Shown here: positions 45,215 to 57,788 of the stretch, one piece after another
Position numbering within the stretch: position 1 is the first letter of the stretch
Layout: the number at the start of each line of letters is the position of its first letter
NCBI GenBank assembly: GCA_009760855.2
Contig: WPIO01000015.1
Coordinates: forward strand, 5,195,501-5,259,500
DNA: 64,000 nucleotides
DNA from: Cristatella mucedo
Taxonomy: Eukaryota; Bryozoa; Phylactolaemata; Cristatellidae
Direction: 5' to 3'
Translations under genes and position numbers: made by a program
The notes under the pieces: generated by a model
Told to the model about the DNA's origin: nothing
The model's input: the letters and a program-made list of their open reading frames with translations, nothing else
Database searches by the model: none

Positions 45215-45480
45215 ATAATAATGGAACATAATAATTACGATACCCTTGATAAAACGCCCTCTGAGAACTCAATCTCTTTCTAGGTGCTTCGCATGCGGCC
45301 AAGGAAATATGATTGAATGGTGAGTGGTATTATGCTCGATCAACAACATGAATAATATAGTTATAGGTTACATGTACAGATTCAGCTTGCAAGTGTGGTT
45401 AGTGGCAGCATGCAACACTTTCAGTACGCTTAAGCACCTAATTTGCTAATCACAGGAACCCACGACTTGATCAGACGCAA
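45215..45480 (-). mobile_element. Family A 3'-UTR fragment
   Basis: Minus strand: TTGATAAAACGCCCTCTGAG near 45248, ACATGTACAGATTCAGCTTGC near 45370, ending near ATCACAGGAACCCAC. No coding part. Confidence 0.7.
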
Positions 45481-45902
45481 AATCGTCCTGTTGTGAGGGT
45501 CGTATCAATTAAATAATAATACTGCATTTAGCTCAGTAGGCCTTAAGATAAATAAATAGCTTTGCATCAGCTTTTAAGCATAGTTCAAGATAATCAGTTG
45601 AACGTGTTCCTAATTTTGGGAAGTAGTATTTAGTGCTGTAAATGTGATAAACATGAGTATTAAAGATCTTACTGTATTCGTAGATGACGTCGTTTCTAGT
45701 TCAGTCGACGCTCCTTATCGATATGGTGACACTTAAAGGGTAGAGTTGTACTCTTACAGTGACAATTCTAGCAGCAGATCAGTCAACCTTAATACTTTAT
45801 TGGATGGCATGTACAGAAGTCGATTGTAAGATACGATTTACAGTTGATATGGGAGCAATTTATGTAGGTTGACGATCTAACAGCCGCTAGATCGAGTTTC
45901 AT

Positions 45903-46042
45903 TGTGGCACTCTATTATAGGCAGCCTCTGATTTTGGCAGTAATTTAATATTAAATCTTTCAACAAATAATTGATGTTAGGCATGATTTCGTAGTAAACC
46001 TGTGCCGCTACATCACGTTTTAATGAGCTCACTGCAACTGGT
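45903..46042 (-). pseudogene. Exon-like conserved segment, copy 4 (longest open frame)
   Basis: Minus strand, 140 nt after TTTCTGCAG. A wider open frame (46083-45877, 68 codons) reads EHVNLPGFCRPVAVSSLKRD, then AQVYYEIMPNINYLLKD. The donor has changed to ATGAAA. Relatives at 16305, 21855 and 37250 share the YYD/E...NYL core. Product unknown. Confidence 0.4.
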
Positions 46043-46437
46043 CTGCAGAAACCAGGAAGATTAACGTGCTCTACTTCAATCAACAGAAATCAATTGAAAC
46101 GTCCAGGACTAGCTGAATACTCTTCTGTGATGATATTCTAAAGCATTGAACCTCTTTAATAGTCAAGACGGTCTCACGGTTCTAATGAGCTAAGCAGCTA
46201 AGACAAATAAGTAAGAATAATGAAAGGTTTTAGGCATGAGGTGAATTACATCTTCTTTTTAAGTGTTATGAATTCAGTTGACAGAATCAGTATATTTAGC
46301 TGTGATTTAAATTTAGTTTAATGTATCTCTATCTGTAACTCCAAAAAAAAAGTAAAGACTATGTGAGTGTTACGCAGGAGAGTTTTGTGTAGCCCACTCA
46401 TAGCCTAAGCGGCTTTTGGTACGCATTTGACAAAAAA

Positions 46438-46605
46438 GAGATACTAGCCGATTTCACAGCCTCTTTGTATAGCGACCGAAGAGCCTTTACGGCTATCACC
46501 ACCCCTTGCAGTGGCAATAAAGGATCACCCACCACAGGATTCGAACCCACGACATCGGGCCGAGGACATAAAAAGCAACCGCCTCACCCAGTGAGCCAAA
46601 AGATT
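46438..46605 (-). mobile_element. tRNA-derived SINE nested in family B
   Basis: Minus strand, with A box TGGCTCACTGGG (near 46596), B box GGGTTCGAATCC (near 46538), then GTGGTGGGTGATCC, GATAGCCGTAAAGGCTC and GAGGCTGTGAAATCGGC. The best-preserved tRNA head of the family in the window. Confidence 0.8.
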
Positions 46606-48232
46606 CCGTCACACGCAACAAAGAGAAAGTGAGAAGCATAGCAGAGTCAGGAGAGCAGTTGAGGTAGTGATTGGCATGGAAGTAGCAGCTCAGGACAGCT
46701 GAAAAGGATGAGCCATACTCGGCTGCAGGAGAGCAGTCATTGCATAAGAATTGGGGAAGCTATTTCCAGTCTAGGACCTGCAGAGCTAATGCTTCTGTCG
46801 CCAACGGTCTTTAAGCGGATGAATGGAACATCTAATTTATCGCCCGCCCCTGACCTGAGGGCTCAAAGATTTTGATACTGGGGCAGCAGTTCACCTAGGT
46901 ACGGAGGAGCCTAGCGGTGATGGGCTTGATGGGTCAGCGTAAGTACTTGGCACTGTATCCGTCGCTCAACCGGAATACATCCTAGCTCTTTTCGCAAACG
47001 AGACACGTGGTCAATTCTCTGGGACTTGAAGACTAGCCTTGCAGCCATATTCATAACCAGCTGCAGTGTCCTAGTTGCTTTCTTTGGTAGCCCAGCCATA
47101 ATGAAATTACAATAATCAAGCCGAGACATAATAAAGGAGTTAGTTAAATGTTTTGCAAGCAACTGTGAAAGACAGCTCTTAATCTTTTATAGGGATTGAA
47201 CATGATGGCTAGCTGTAGAAGCTGTTTTCTGAATGAAGATTTTAAAATTTAGGCGGCTGTCGAAACTGACACCTAAATTTCAAGCAAGTGGTAATGGTCG
47301 CATAGTAGCATCCATCACCTGTTAGAAAAGCAATGACTTTTAATCCAACCACACGCTTATGGTGTCCTTTGAGCAGCACTTCGGTTTTATCGTCATTTAG
47401 TTGCAAGAAGTTTTCCGACATCCAGGATCGAATATCGAGAAGGCAAGCATTCAGTTTCTCAGCTGCAGCAGCAGATTCCGACGGTATGAATGAAAAATAC
47501 AGCTGAGCAGCGTCAGTGTAAAAGTAATATCTTATTACGTAGGCCTTAATCATTTTTTCCAGACGATGAGTATAGAGCGAGAACAGCAAGGAACAGAGTA
47601 AGGACCCTTGAGGGACTTCACGTCGAGCCGTCTCGTGCCCAAAAAATGAACCCCACAAGACACGGATAAAACTCGATCAGACATAATTTAAACCACGATT
47701 GAAGTACGATTTTGACCGTGCCAGCCACTTGTCTGCCAGACCAATCGATGTCCTTAATCGTTCAAGTAGAACGTCGTGATCAATGCTGGCGAAGGCAACT
47801 GAGAGATCTAGCAGAGCTTTGCCAGTTACATTCCCGTCAGCATTGAAACGTAGAATGTCAATGTTAACATGGAGGAAAGTAGTTTCAGTAGAGTGCTGCC
47901 TCTTGAACCCTGATTGAAATGTTTCTGACATTTCATTATTTTCAATATGTTCAACCAGCTGCTTAGAAACAGTTTTTCAAGAATCTTTGACAAGAAAGGA
48001 AGAAGGGAAACTGGGAGATGGTTTGAAAGGACGGCTGTATCAAATCCGTGCTTTTTAAGTATGAATCTAACGATTGCCGATTTGAAGGACGACCTCTTTT
48101 ACCAAAGAAGCATTAAAAATCTTGGTAATGGCAAATCTAAGTTGATCTTCCAGTGAATACCACAGAGATTATGTAACTGGGTTTTAAGGAGATGGGCCCT
48201 TTTTGTTAGACCTTGTTAATATACCCACGCTA

Positions 48233-48935
48233 GGTTTGGTTGGCTGAGACAGGACGGCTGTAATGTGGTCAGGGTCACTGGCTAAGCCGGATTCTGACCT
48301 TGGCATGTGCGGTGACGAAGGGTCACCGGGCTCTTGGGTAGGAAAAGTTGGCCGAGTAAGTCATGCTGTTTGGAGGCACCTGGTCTCGCCAAGTTATGCA
48401 CCTGGATGGTTGCAGGAGTGCTCCGGCGATGTGTCCACGCAAGCAAGGCGACGAGTTTCCAAGGCCCGAGCGGAGCTGGACAGCAAGCTCGTTGTTGCGA
48501 CTTGTATATTTCGCGTTCTCCGTGTTCGCAACCCCCCCCCCCATAGGTTGGCGTCTTACAGCACAAGCTCTCGAATGAGGTGGACCTCGACTGCGACTAG
48601 CCAAGCAGTTACTTAGCCAGCCGGATCTTTTACTCTCGTACTGTTTGAACGAAGTCGGTACAACGGCAGGACTGTGGAAGCCACATGACTAATAGGTTTG
48701 TTCGCGCTTGCTTCGTCGTCTTGCGCCCCTATAGTTCACTTTTTTAGGACCTTCGCTGTAGACTTGTTTAGTTCCCCTGTTGTTGTTGGCGCATGCTTTA
48801 TTATAAAGGATGTCTAAACGACTGCCGCTCGTATTAACCTAACTCAGTGGCATGGCGAGCGGCGGCGAGGCCGAGTATGGTGGGGCTTGGCGGGAAATAG
48901 CCACTGACCACTTGAACTGGGCTGCATTAAGTAGC
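48233..48935. mobile_element. GC-richer insertion of unknown family in family B
   Basis: The family B sequence up to about 48231 (ACCCAC) continues at about 48937 (TATGCAGAAACCTCG), as shown by the uninterrupted copy at 54990-55020. The inserted 700 bases are richer in G+C, carry a run of 11 C (48531-48541) and have long overlapping frames on both strands that look like composition effects. A stretch beginning TGTAATGTGG at 48259 could be an LTR start, and 48852-48940 starts a frame MASGGEAEYGGAWREIA, but neither is enough to assign a family. Confidence 0.5.
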
Positions 48936-50200
48936 AACATCGTATGCAGAAACCTCGAAAACCTTATAAGCAAGGTCACAGGTTGTGATTCCACTAATGC
49001 ACTAATGCTTTACTCTGAGGGTATTTTATGGAGGCACGAATGTGCACAATTTTTTCAGTAAAGAAGGCTGAAAACTCTTCTTCTGACCCGTTACTATCTG
49101 GGGATTCAGATATTTGGGCATTGCCAGTAAATTGTTTACTATCTTATAAATCTGTTTGTGTGCCAACTCGAGGAATAGTTCAGTTTTTGAATGCAAAAAA
49201 GAAACCCTGGCTTATTTTTAAACTTCTGGGTGTGCACTCAAAGGAGTTCCTTGAAATCGACTACATCTGCATCAGACCCCGATTTCTTAAAACGAAGTTT
49301 AAGCCTGCGCTTAACAAGATACATCTTTGGAAGTTTAGTTTGTAAATTGAAAGGAATCTCTGTGAATCTGTACATGGATAGAATGAACGGGAGCTTGCTT
49401 TTCAAGAGTACTCCTGACTGTCATGTTCACTACATCAGTGAGAGTAGCAATGCTGTCGGTCGACTGTGGCAGCAGATCAATAATATCTGCTTCACTAACT
49501 GATTTCAAACATCGGTTTATGTCAATTATATTTAATTTATGTTGCTTCACAAGTTAGACATTACCCTGTACGTACAAGGTAGCAGAAACAGTAAACAAGA
49601 CCAAACGATGATCCGGGGAGGTCAGTGGGAACACAGCAAGGTCAGTGGGGACTAGGTCCTTAGTGATCACGAGATCTAGAATATGGCCGCCGACGTGAGT
49701 GATATGGTTAAAGTATCAAAATTCTCCAGACAGTCAAGAAATGAGCTCACCTGGCTCTTGCTAGAGTTGTCAACTTTAATTATGAAGTGTCTAGAAATCA
49801 CTAACGGCATGTCACATGCAAATATTTTAGCGAGGAACTCCGAAAACTCCTCTATAAAAAAGTTCATACAGCCAGAAGGAGGTCGGTAAATCACAGCAAA
49901 GCATTGTCTTTGATGGGCACCTGATTGCAACTGATTCAAGCGATGACCCATGCGAAAACACTGCACGTGTTATAGCCAAGCAATTCACGAACAACAATTG
50001 CAACCCACCACCAACCTTATCAGAACGCACGGACTGATAGAATGAGAACCCGGGAGAAGTGGTCTCACATATACTTCCACTGGAGCAAGGCGTCGTCCAG
50101 GTTTCGGTAATCCAAAATGCATCCAGCTTTTCCTTGATGAAATAGCTTGTATTTACATCGGCTCTTATCCGGCCCGGCAGATGTGGGAATTAGACCTTAA

Positions 50201-50299
50201 TAACGGCCACCGGTTGACGTTTCACAACATTCTAAGGCACTGCATGTCAGCTACTACTGTTCCAATGCTACTTAACCACAGTTAGAGGAGACTAACAAA
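50201..50299. other. Short unassigned stretch
   Basis: Lies between the 5' end of family B and module Q. Nothing recognised. Confidence 0.3.
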
Positions 50300-51279
50300 C
50301 CAAGCTCTCTCTTGAACAGGTTTAGTTTACGTAATGAGGTGCAACTTGAGTCCGCTAGAAAGCAGTGTGAAAATGTTAATACAATGCACTTGATAAGAAA
50401 GAAATGTCTCGGCCTGCTCCTATTTCGTAGACAATAAAGACTTCAACAATAGTTAGCAAATGAAGCTATTTTTAATTTTATTTTTGTGGCTACTACGACA
50501 GCTGTCAAGCAGGAACCTACAATTCTTCTTTTTCAATTTATATTCGCATCTCGTGAACTAGCCAAGACAAAAACTACATTTTCTACAGATTTCTTTAGTA
50601 GGCTAACAGGTTGAAGGCCGATGGTTACCTGAGATTCAAAAGTGGTTGATGAAATAGAGGTGTTCCAGCACAATCACTTTATCGCCAAAAAGTTATTTAA
50701 ATTTTGAAATGAGCGAATTAGTGAATGAGGGTTACATGATAACATACGATTAGTCGCTAGAATATCTAGTAATTGCACATATTTATAAAAATGAGTACGA
50801 GCTTTGAGCCTTACGAATATTTTGGTATTCGCATTAGCTAGCGAATAAAAGAGGCATTCTGATTGTTTACTATGATCTGACACGCGAATGAGCTATTGGT
50901 AAAAAAAAACTATAATTTCACTTGCAGTCCAATCACCGCTTCTCTGTTACGGATTTAAAATAATTTTCTCGACTTTAGTTTTAGAGCAGACTTTTTCGGT
51001 GATTTATGTGCAAGTAATTGTAAGTGCATTGCTGACCAATGAGTTGTTCTAAATTATATTACTTAGGCGACAGTGTTTGGTTATTCCTGGAGCCTACAAC
51101 GGTAATAGTTAGATCGACTGATGCTGCACTCAGTTGATGGAACTGATTTTAACGGTGCTAAAACTCGGGATCGCACAAACTAATATACTAAATTTAAATA
51201 CTTCCATGCTTATTTTGCATCACACCATGACTTCCGTTAATAAATGCTAGGGAATGTGCTGCTTTAGCAATTGGACCCA
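50300..51279. repeat. Module Q, copy 4, inverted
   Basis: Parallel to 22260-23080: GAAATGTCTCGGCCTGCTCC near 50401, CTTTAGTAGGCTAACAGG near 50593, GTAATTGTAAGTGCATTG near 51014. After about 51070 the match is poor. No gene recognised. Confidence 0.55.
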
Positions 51280-51790
51280 TACAGTTGGTGCAAAAACTAT
51301 TAAGCTAGGCTTATTTATCTCGAAGGTTTAAACTGCAGCATCATACGCCTTCTAGCTGATCTACATTGGCTCTTCAATAAGTCGCCCACTTTCAGAGGCT
51401 TTGTCACTTAGATTGTAGTCATATCGTTCTATGCTTTTAGCCGACTTTGTTGGAAATACTTCCAACTGTGGATGGTATCCTATCTCCCACTTTTCTAACA
51501 TAAATTCATAAGTTATACCTCGCACAAACCTCAAATAATTCGGAGGCTTTGCCGTATTTTAGTGTTCTGATAAAGTCTTGGAACTTACACTGGACTGACG
51601 GCACGTCATCCCTTGATTTGACCGCTTTAAAGAAGCTAGGGTGTGTATTTGTTTATCGCAGCATTTAATATTACCTTTCCACTGGTTCTTTGATGTCTAA
51701 CACTGTGCATGCTACTACTAACATTGTTTCAAATCTTTTCACCGTGCATTTCACATCCAGCAATGCCATTCTTGTTGAGATTTTGCTTAT
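51280..51790 (+). mobile_element. Family A non-LTR retrotransposon, 3' part
   Basis: Broken frame: LQLVQKLLS, SLDLTALKKLG near 51615, then UTR with GTGCATGCTACTACTAAC near 51703. Shares order with 33370-33850. Confidence 0.65.
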
Positions 51791-52029
51791 TAGCACTGAA
51801 TCATTACATCGTGCTCTAGGAACCGCATATTTGCTTCTGATACATCAGCATTTCACAACCGTGTACATGTCTGCTTTTCCAATCTGATCAAGTTCTGCAT
51901 AGAAATGAAATATGTACAGTTGAGGTTTAACTGTCCATGACTTGATGCGTCAATAAAACAATGCTGCTACCAGAAGAAACTAACATCATACATATATATT
52001 TCATTAGCCTCGGGTCATCTCCTAGAGGT
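51791..52029. other. Unassigned stretch
   Basis: Between two family A pieces. Nothing recognised; it may belong to the upstream part of the second element. Confidence 0.3.
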
Positions 52030-53225
52030 TTAAAAAAAAGCTGTAGTCACGCCACTTCTCAAGAAAGCAGTACTAGACCAAGAGCACTTTTGCAGCATCC
52101 GCTCAGTCTCCCATCTACCGTTCCTATAAAAGACTCAATGAATCCTAACATACCAGCTGAATTTATATGTCGAAGATTCAAGTCATGTTAGTACATTCCA
52201 GTCCAATTTCAGAGCTAATCCTACTACAGTTAGCATTTTTTCGGGCTTATAAAGACCTAGTTAGCAACGCAGACTTAAGAAGAGTACCTCTGCTTGTTTT
52301 GTTCCCTATGTCGGTAGCTTTTGACAGTATCGATCACCAAGTCCTGTTTAAGCGCCTCTTATCTTGAATGGGCGTCACTGGCAATGCATTGCTATGCTTC
52401 GGATCCTATCTCAGTGGGAGACTCGAGAGTTACGGGGTACCTCAAGGATCTGTCCTGGGTCTCGTTCTTTTTACCGTTTATACTCTGCCTCTTACCGATG
52501 TGATGGCCAGCACAATCTAGGTTTTGACTGCTACTCATATGACACTTTGTTGTGCCTTCGCTCTGATCCGTATCAGCGTTCCAGCACGTCAAAGTTTCTG
52601 AACTCTTTTGTTGCATGTATTTATGACATCCGCTGATGGATGGCAGCGAACTTTCTTAAATTGTATGATGATAAAACGATGTTACTAGTTATTGGCAAAG
52701 CAAGTTTGATTTAGAAATTGGAAAGACTAGACCTAAGAACTAGCTCTGCAAGTATATCTCGTGCTGAATATGCTTGAAACTTAACTACTGTGTTTCGTAG
52801 TGACCTTCCACTAGACGCCCAAATCAGCTCCATAGTCAAGTCTGCCTAATTTTATCTACATAACATTGCTAAAATTAGGTCTTGCTTAGACAGGAATACC
52901 ACGTTTAAATCTTTTCCTTCATTTGTAATCTCTCGCCTCGACTTCTGTAACTCACTGCTTGCTCGTCAACTGGCGTGTACAATCGGGTGATCTGCGGCTA
53001 GTCTTGTCTGCCGTAACCATTGCGATTTATACATCACACCACTTCTCTCTGACCTGCACTGGCTCCCGGTCAAGCGTAGCATCGACTTCACAATGTTGTT
53101 TTACTCACGTAGAGGTCCCTTAATTCTTTGGCTCCAGCCTACTTATGAGATCTACTGCCCCACCAGGCTAGGCATAGTATCACCCACTTTTTGGAATCTC
53201 CTGTTTACCTATGCCTCGTACAAAC
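52030..53225 (+). mobile_element. Family A non-LTR retrotransposon with RT palm
   Basis: Plus strand, frame broken several times: AVVTPLLKKAVLDQEH (52040), a FQSNFRAN-like motif (52200), AFDSIDHQVLFKRLL (52318), YGVPQGSVLGLVLFTVYTLP when read across a shift near 52432, HNLGFDCYSYDTLL (the YADD region, changed, 52512), SRLDFCNSLLA (52930), HWLPVK (53058) and LAPAY-like remains. This is the longest family A reverse transcriptase in the window and shows the same domain order as family B. Confidence 0.8.
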
Positions 53226-53237
53226 CTCAAATCCTTT

Positions 53238-55978
53238 ATAATTCAGTGTAATGTATCTCCGTTTGTAACTCCGCCAAGTCATAAAGACCATTTGGGTGTA
53301 ACGCAGGAGAGTTTTTTTATAACGCACTCGCAGCCTAAGCGGCTTTCGCATGCATTCGGAAGCCAACAGGCTTCGTCTCAAGCGACAAAGAGAAATTGGG
53401 AAGCATAGCAAAGTCAGGAGAGCAGTTAAGGTATTTGAGGTAGTTAAGGTGAGTAGCGTGGAAGTAGCAGCTCAGAACCACTGAAAATGATGAGCCATAA
53501 TCGGCAACAGGAGAATAGTTGTCGTTGCGTAAGAATTGTGAAGCGAGTTCCACAGTCTAACACCTGCAGAGCTAAAGCTTCCGTCGCCAACGGTCTTAAA
53601 GTGGAGAAATGGGACTGCTTATTTATTTTTCACACAGGACCTGAGGGCGTGAACAGGCTGAAACTGATGCAGCAGTTCATCTAGATACGACGGAGCCAAG
53701 CCGTGGCGGGCCTTGTGGGTCAGCCTAAGACCCTGCTCTGAATCCGTTGTTCAACCGCATCCATTCTAGCTCATTTAGCAACGGAGACACGTGCTTAAAC
53801 TTCTGGGAGTTGAAGACTAGTCTTGCAGCCATATTCATAGTCCGCTGTAGTGGCATAATAGCTTTCATTGGTAGCCCAGCCAAAAGGGAATTACAATAAT
53901 CAAGCCGAGACAGAACTAAAGAGCTAGTTAAATTTTTTTACAAGCCACTGTGGGAGACAGCTTCTAATCTTGGATAGGGATCGGATGTGATGGCTAGCTG
54001 TAGAGGCAGTCTTCTGAATGAAGCTTTTGAAATTAAGGCAGCTGTCGAACACGACTCCAAGATTACGAGCATGTGGTGAAGGTCGCACAATAGCATCACC
54101 TATTAGAACAGCAAAGCCTTTTAATCCAGCCACACGCCTAGGGTGTCCTATGAGCAGCAGTTCGGTTTTATCGTCATTTAATTTCAGGAAGTTCTCCGAC
54201 ATCCAGAATTGAATGTTGGCAAGGCAAGCATTCAGTTTCTCAGTTGCTGCAGCAGATTCCGACGGTTTAAATGACAAATACAACTGAGTATCGTCAGCAT
54301 AGAAGTGATATCCTATTCCATGGGCCTTAATCACTTTTCCCAGAGGTTGCGTATAAATGGAGAACAGTAAGGGACCACGTACAGACCCTTGAGGGACTCC
54401 ACAGGTGACCTTTCTCGTGTGTAGCACTTGACCCCCACACGACAAGGATTGAACACGACCAGACGAGTGCAATTTAAACCACGCCAGTGCTTCTTCTGCC
54501 AGACCGATCGCTATTCATAATCGTTCAACCAGAACATCTTGGTCAATGGTGTCGAAGGCAGCAGACAGATTTAGCAGAGCTACATCAGTGACCATCCCTT
54601 CGTCGTTGCTACGTAGTGTCATTGTTAACACGGAGGAGAGCAGTTTTAGTGGAGTGCTGCCTCTTGAATCCTGATTGAAATTTTTTTTGACATTTCATTC
54701 TTTTAAATATGTTCAACCAGCTGCTTAGCGACAATTTTCTAAGGAATCTTTGACAAGAAAGGAAGAAAAAACCAGGGCGATAGTTTGCAAGGACCTCTGA
54801 TTCTAATCCAGGCTTTTTGATTATGGGTGTAACGATTGCTGATTTGAAGGACTTGGGGATGACCCCTTTTCCCAGAGAAGCATTAAAATCTTGGTTACGA
54901 CAGGGCTAAGTTAGACTGCCAGCGAAGACCACAGAGATGAATGTATAGGGTCTTCAGCAGACGAGCTCTTTTGCATGACTTCGTTAAGGTACCCACATGG
55001 CATGCAGAAACCTCGGAGAACCTTGTAAGGAAGGTCACAGGTTGTCGACCGGCGGTTGCTTTAGTCGGAGGTAGCTTAATAAAGGCATGAATACGCATAC
55101 TTTTTTCATTAAAGAATGCTGAAAAATGTTTTGCTTAGTCCATGATATCTGAGGAGTCAGACCTCTCAGCATTGGCCAGTAAAGGGTTTACTGTCTTATA
55201 AATCTGTTTAGGGTCCGACTGGCAGGAATTCAGCTTTCGGATGAAAAAAGAAGCCCGGATTTTTAAAAGCTTTCGGGTGTAAACTCACAGGAAGTCTTTG
55301 AAATTGACTAGATCTGCATCCAACCCCGATATCTTGAAATCACATTCAAGCCTGCGCTTAACCCAGCGCATCTTTAGGAGTTTTTTTAAATTGAAAGGAG
55401 TCTCCACAACTTTGAACACGGGTAGAATAAACGGGAGCATGCTTGTCAAGAGCTCTCATGAGTGCCATGTTCATCGCATCAGTAAGGGTATTAAAGCACC
55501 AGTCAGGTCTGAATGCAGATCAAGAAGACCTGCATCATAAATAGATTTCAAAACTTGTCTATGTCAATGCTTTTTACGTTACGTCATTTGACAAGTTTGA
55601 CTTTACCCTGTACGTACAAGAGAGCAGGAACTGTAAACGAGACCAAACAATGATCCGAGATGTTCATTGGTCACATCCTAAGGTCAGTGGGGAGGACAGC
55701 ATAAGTGATCACGAGATCTTGAATGATTAACGTGCTGGACCAAACCAGAATTATCCTGACAGTCAAGAACTGAGAGGACCTGGCTGTTGCTAGGGTTGTC
55801 AATGTGAATATTGAAGCTTCCTACCATTAGTAACGGCATGTCGAACACAAATATTGTAGCGAGGAACTCTGAAAACTCCTCTATAAACCAGTTTAGACAG
55901 CCAAATGGAGGCCGGTATATCACCCAGCCTTTGGTTTGTCTGCTCCTAAAGAATAGACCACAAACCCTACTTGCGACG
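53238..55978 (-). mobile_element. Family B non-LTR retrotransposon, nearly full length
   Basis: Minus strand. UTR 53238-53650. RT 53924-54472 is open for 182 codons: [38 protein letters not shown] (intact catalytic motif), [17 protein letters not shown], and RPSPHARNLGVVFDSCLN. The N-terminal RT lies at 54740-54480. The APE domain at 56000-55690 reads VIYRPPFGCLNWFIEEFSEF, DMPLLMVGSFNIHIDNPSNS and LVQHVNHS, with the expected GDFN changed to GSFN. Between 54740 and 55680 the frame is broken. The APE-then-RT order fits jockey/CR1/L2-type elements. Confidence 0.85.
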
Positions 55979-56130
55979 CTGTCTATGCTGCCACTAACCA
56001 CACTTGCACGCTGATGATTTGCACATAACCCCTACTCATGTTATATTTCTTTTTTGTTGAGTATTCCACCAACTACCACTCAATCTCGTTTCCTGTGCAG
56101 CAAGTTTAAACCGACTATAAAGAGACTTTT
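55979..56130 (+). mobile_element. Family A 3'-UTR fragment
   Basis: CTATGCTGCCACTAACCACAC near 55982, CATAACCCCTACTCATGTTA near 56024, ATCTCGTTTCCTGTGCAGC near 56083. Plus strand, without a clear ATT tail. Confidence 0.6.
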
Positions 56131-56146
56131 GTTTTCTGGAAGAGAC

Positions 56147-56424
56147 CTACCAAGCATGGAAAAAAATAAAGTTAAGGATGTTTGTCGGAAGTCCAGGATC
56201 GAATGTCTTAAAGACAAAAATTCTGTTCATTAGTCGCTGCAGCAGTTTAAGACGGTTAAAACACAAATACAACTGTGTAGCTACAGCACAAAACTTACAC
56301 ATTATTTCATGAGCCCGAAGCACTTTTTGCTCAGTTTGAGTATACATGAAGAACATCAAAAAACTTAAGACAGACCCCTGAGGGACGTAATTGTTTACTG
56401 TTCTATTGAATGAGCCGTGATTGC
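56147..56424 (-). mobile_element. Family B RT fragment
   Basis: Minus strand, frame NNYVPQGSVLSFLMFFMYTQ, then RAHEIMCKFCAVATQLYLCF: the palm and YADD region with the catalytic residues lost. Cut on its right by the SINE at 56425. Confidence 0.7.
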
Positions 56425-56580
56425 ACACTAGGTAAGGCGGTTGCTTTCACGACCTCGGTCCCGAGGTCGTGGGTTCGATTCCTGCGGTGGGCGATCCTGT
56501 ATCGCCCCTGCAAGCGGTGGTGATAGCCGTAAAGGCTCTTCTGTCGCTATACAAAAAGAGGCTGTTTAATCAGCTGGGAA
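56425..56580 (+). mobile_element. tRNA-derived SINE, plus strand
   Basis: CACTAGGTAAGGCGG (end of an A box), GTCGTGGGTTCGATTCC (B box), GCGGTGGGCGATCC, GGTGATAGCCGTAAAGGCTC, GAGGCTGTTTAATCAGCTGG, then a T-rich tail. Reference copy for the SINE body. Confidence 0.8.
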
Positions 56581-57185
56581 TTTTTTTTAATGAGACCTGT
56601 CTCCCATACGACACGAATTGAATGTGATCGGACAAGTACTATATGAACCATGCCAGCGCATCTTCTGTCAGATCAATCGCCGAAGACAATTTCAAATCTT
56701 AGATAAGGATCGGACTTGATAGGTAGCTACGGAAGCAGTCTTCTTAATGAAGCGTTCAAAATGCAAGCAGCTGTCGAAGATGACGGCTAGATTTTGACGG
56801 TCGCATAACGGCATCATATATTTGAAAGGAAACGCCTTCTAGTCCAGACACACGCTATTGGTTTCATGTAAGTAGCAGTTCCGTTTTATTGTGATTTATT
56901 TTAAGGAAAATTTGCCGACATCTAGGGTCACATGTCTACAATGCAAGAATTCATTTTATCAGTCGCTGCAGCCTATTGCGATGCTTTAAGTGGCAAAAAA
57001 AGAGCTGAGTATCCTCAGTGTAAAAGTGGTAGCCAATTCCAAGGGCCGAATCAACTTTCCAAGAGATTGAGTACAAATGGAGAACAGCAAAGGGTCGAAG
57101 GCAGACCCTTTTGGGAGTCATAGACAGGTCAAGTAGGTGAGATCTAACCCCGATACTACACAGATTTATTATGATCGGAGAAGTC
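56581..57185 (-). mobile_element. Second family B RT fragment
   Basis: Minus strand, with GIGYHFYTEDTQLFF (57045-57000; YADD changed to YTED) and upstream remains of the GVPQG region near 57120. Downstream UTR not present. Heavily frameshifted. Confidence 0.65.
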
Positions 57186-57189
57186 CGAT

Positions 57190-57788
57190 TAAATAATAAT
57201 AATAATCGAAATCTACGTGTCATGTTTCAAAGTGACCTCTCGTTAGACGACCACGTCAGCTATACAGTCAAATCTGCCTATTTTCCGCTTCATAACATTA
57301 CTAAAATTCGGTCTTGTTTAGATATGGATACCCCGTCTAAGTTGTTCCATGCATTCGTGACATGCCGTCTCGACTTCTGCAGCTCACTACTTACTGGCCT
57401 ACCGGCATGTGTGATCAGGTGATTGCAGCTGGTGCGAAACTTCGCAGCTAGGCTTGCCTGTCGTGAGAGTCACTGTTGCCACGGCACACCAATTCTCGCC
57501 GACCTGAGCTGGCTACCAGTCAAGCAACGGATTGACTTCAAGGTTTAGTCGCTCACTTTTAGGTCACTTCGTTCTTTGGCTCCAGCCTATCTCTTAGATC
57601 TAATCCCCCACCAGGCCAAGCATCGCACCACCTCCTTTTCGGAATCCAACAGTTTACCAATACCTCGTACAAACCTCAAATCCGTTGGAGACCGTGCATT
57701 TAGTTCGTATGCTCCCAAAGCCTGGAACTCCCTCCCGATTTGCGTCAGAACATCCCTGGACTTGACCACATTAAAAAAGAACCTAAAA
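57190..57788 (+). mobile_element. Family A non-LTR retrotransposon, 5' piece (split by an LTR)
   Basis: Plus strand: NLRVMFQSDLSLDDHVSYTV (57207), KIRSCLDMDTPSKLFHAFVT, CRLDFCSSLLTGLPACVIR, a TGA, LADLSWLPVKQRIDFKV, SLRSLAPAYLLDLIP, RAFSSYAPKAWNSLPICVRT (57690), DLTTLKKNLKM. Two stops in about 200 codons. The rest of the element (UTR and tail) continues at 58624. Confidence 0.85.

Larger units (their letters stand above)
46320..50200 (-). mobile_element. Family B non-LTR retrotransposon, nearly full length, with two nested insertions
   Basis: Minus strand. The APE endonuclease lies at the right: ITETWTTP near 50105, DKVGGGLQLL near 50010, VIYRPPSGCMNFFIEEFSEF near 49895. RT lies to the left: FQSGFKRQHSTETTFLHVN (47930), LLDLSVAFASIDHDVLLERL, REVPQGSLLCSLLFSLYTH (47620), FYTDAAQLYFSF (catalytic YADD replaced), SRLDYCNFIMAGLPKKATR (47120), KELGCIPVERR. 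UTR to 46320. Nested in it are a SINE (46438-46605) and a GC-richer insertion (48233-48935). After removing these, about 3.0 kb remain, which gives the family its size. Frameshifts and stops throughout. Confidence 0.85.

Noticed and set aside
48263-48616. 117-codon frame on the plus strand and overlapping 93-94-codon frames on the minus strand
   Set aside because: Several frames on both strands are open at once in a GC-richer insertion, which is expected from composition. None has a recognisable motif.
56440-56510. Possible true tRNA gene with a good B box
   Set aside because: The head is continuous with a SINE body repeated at four other places and lacks a complete cloverleaf.
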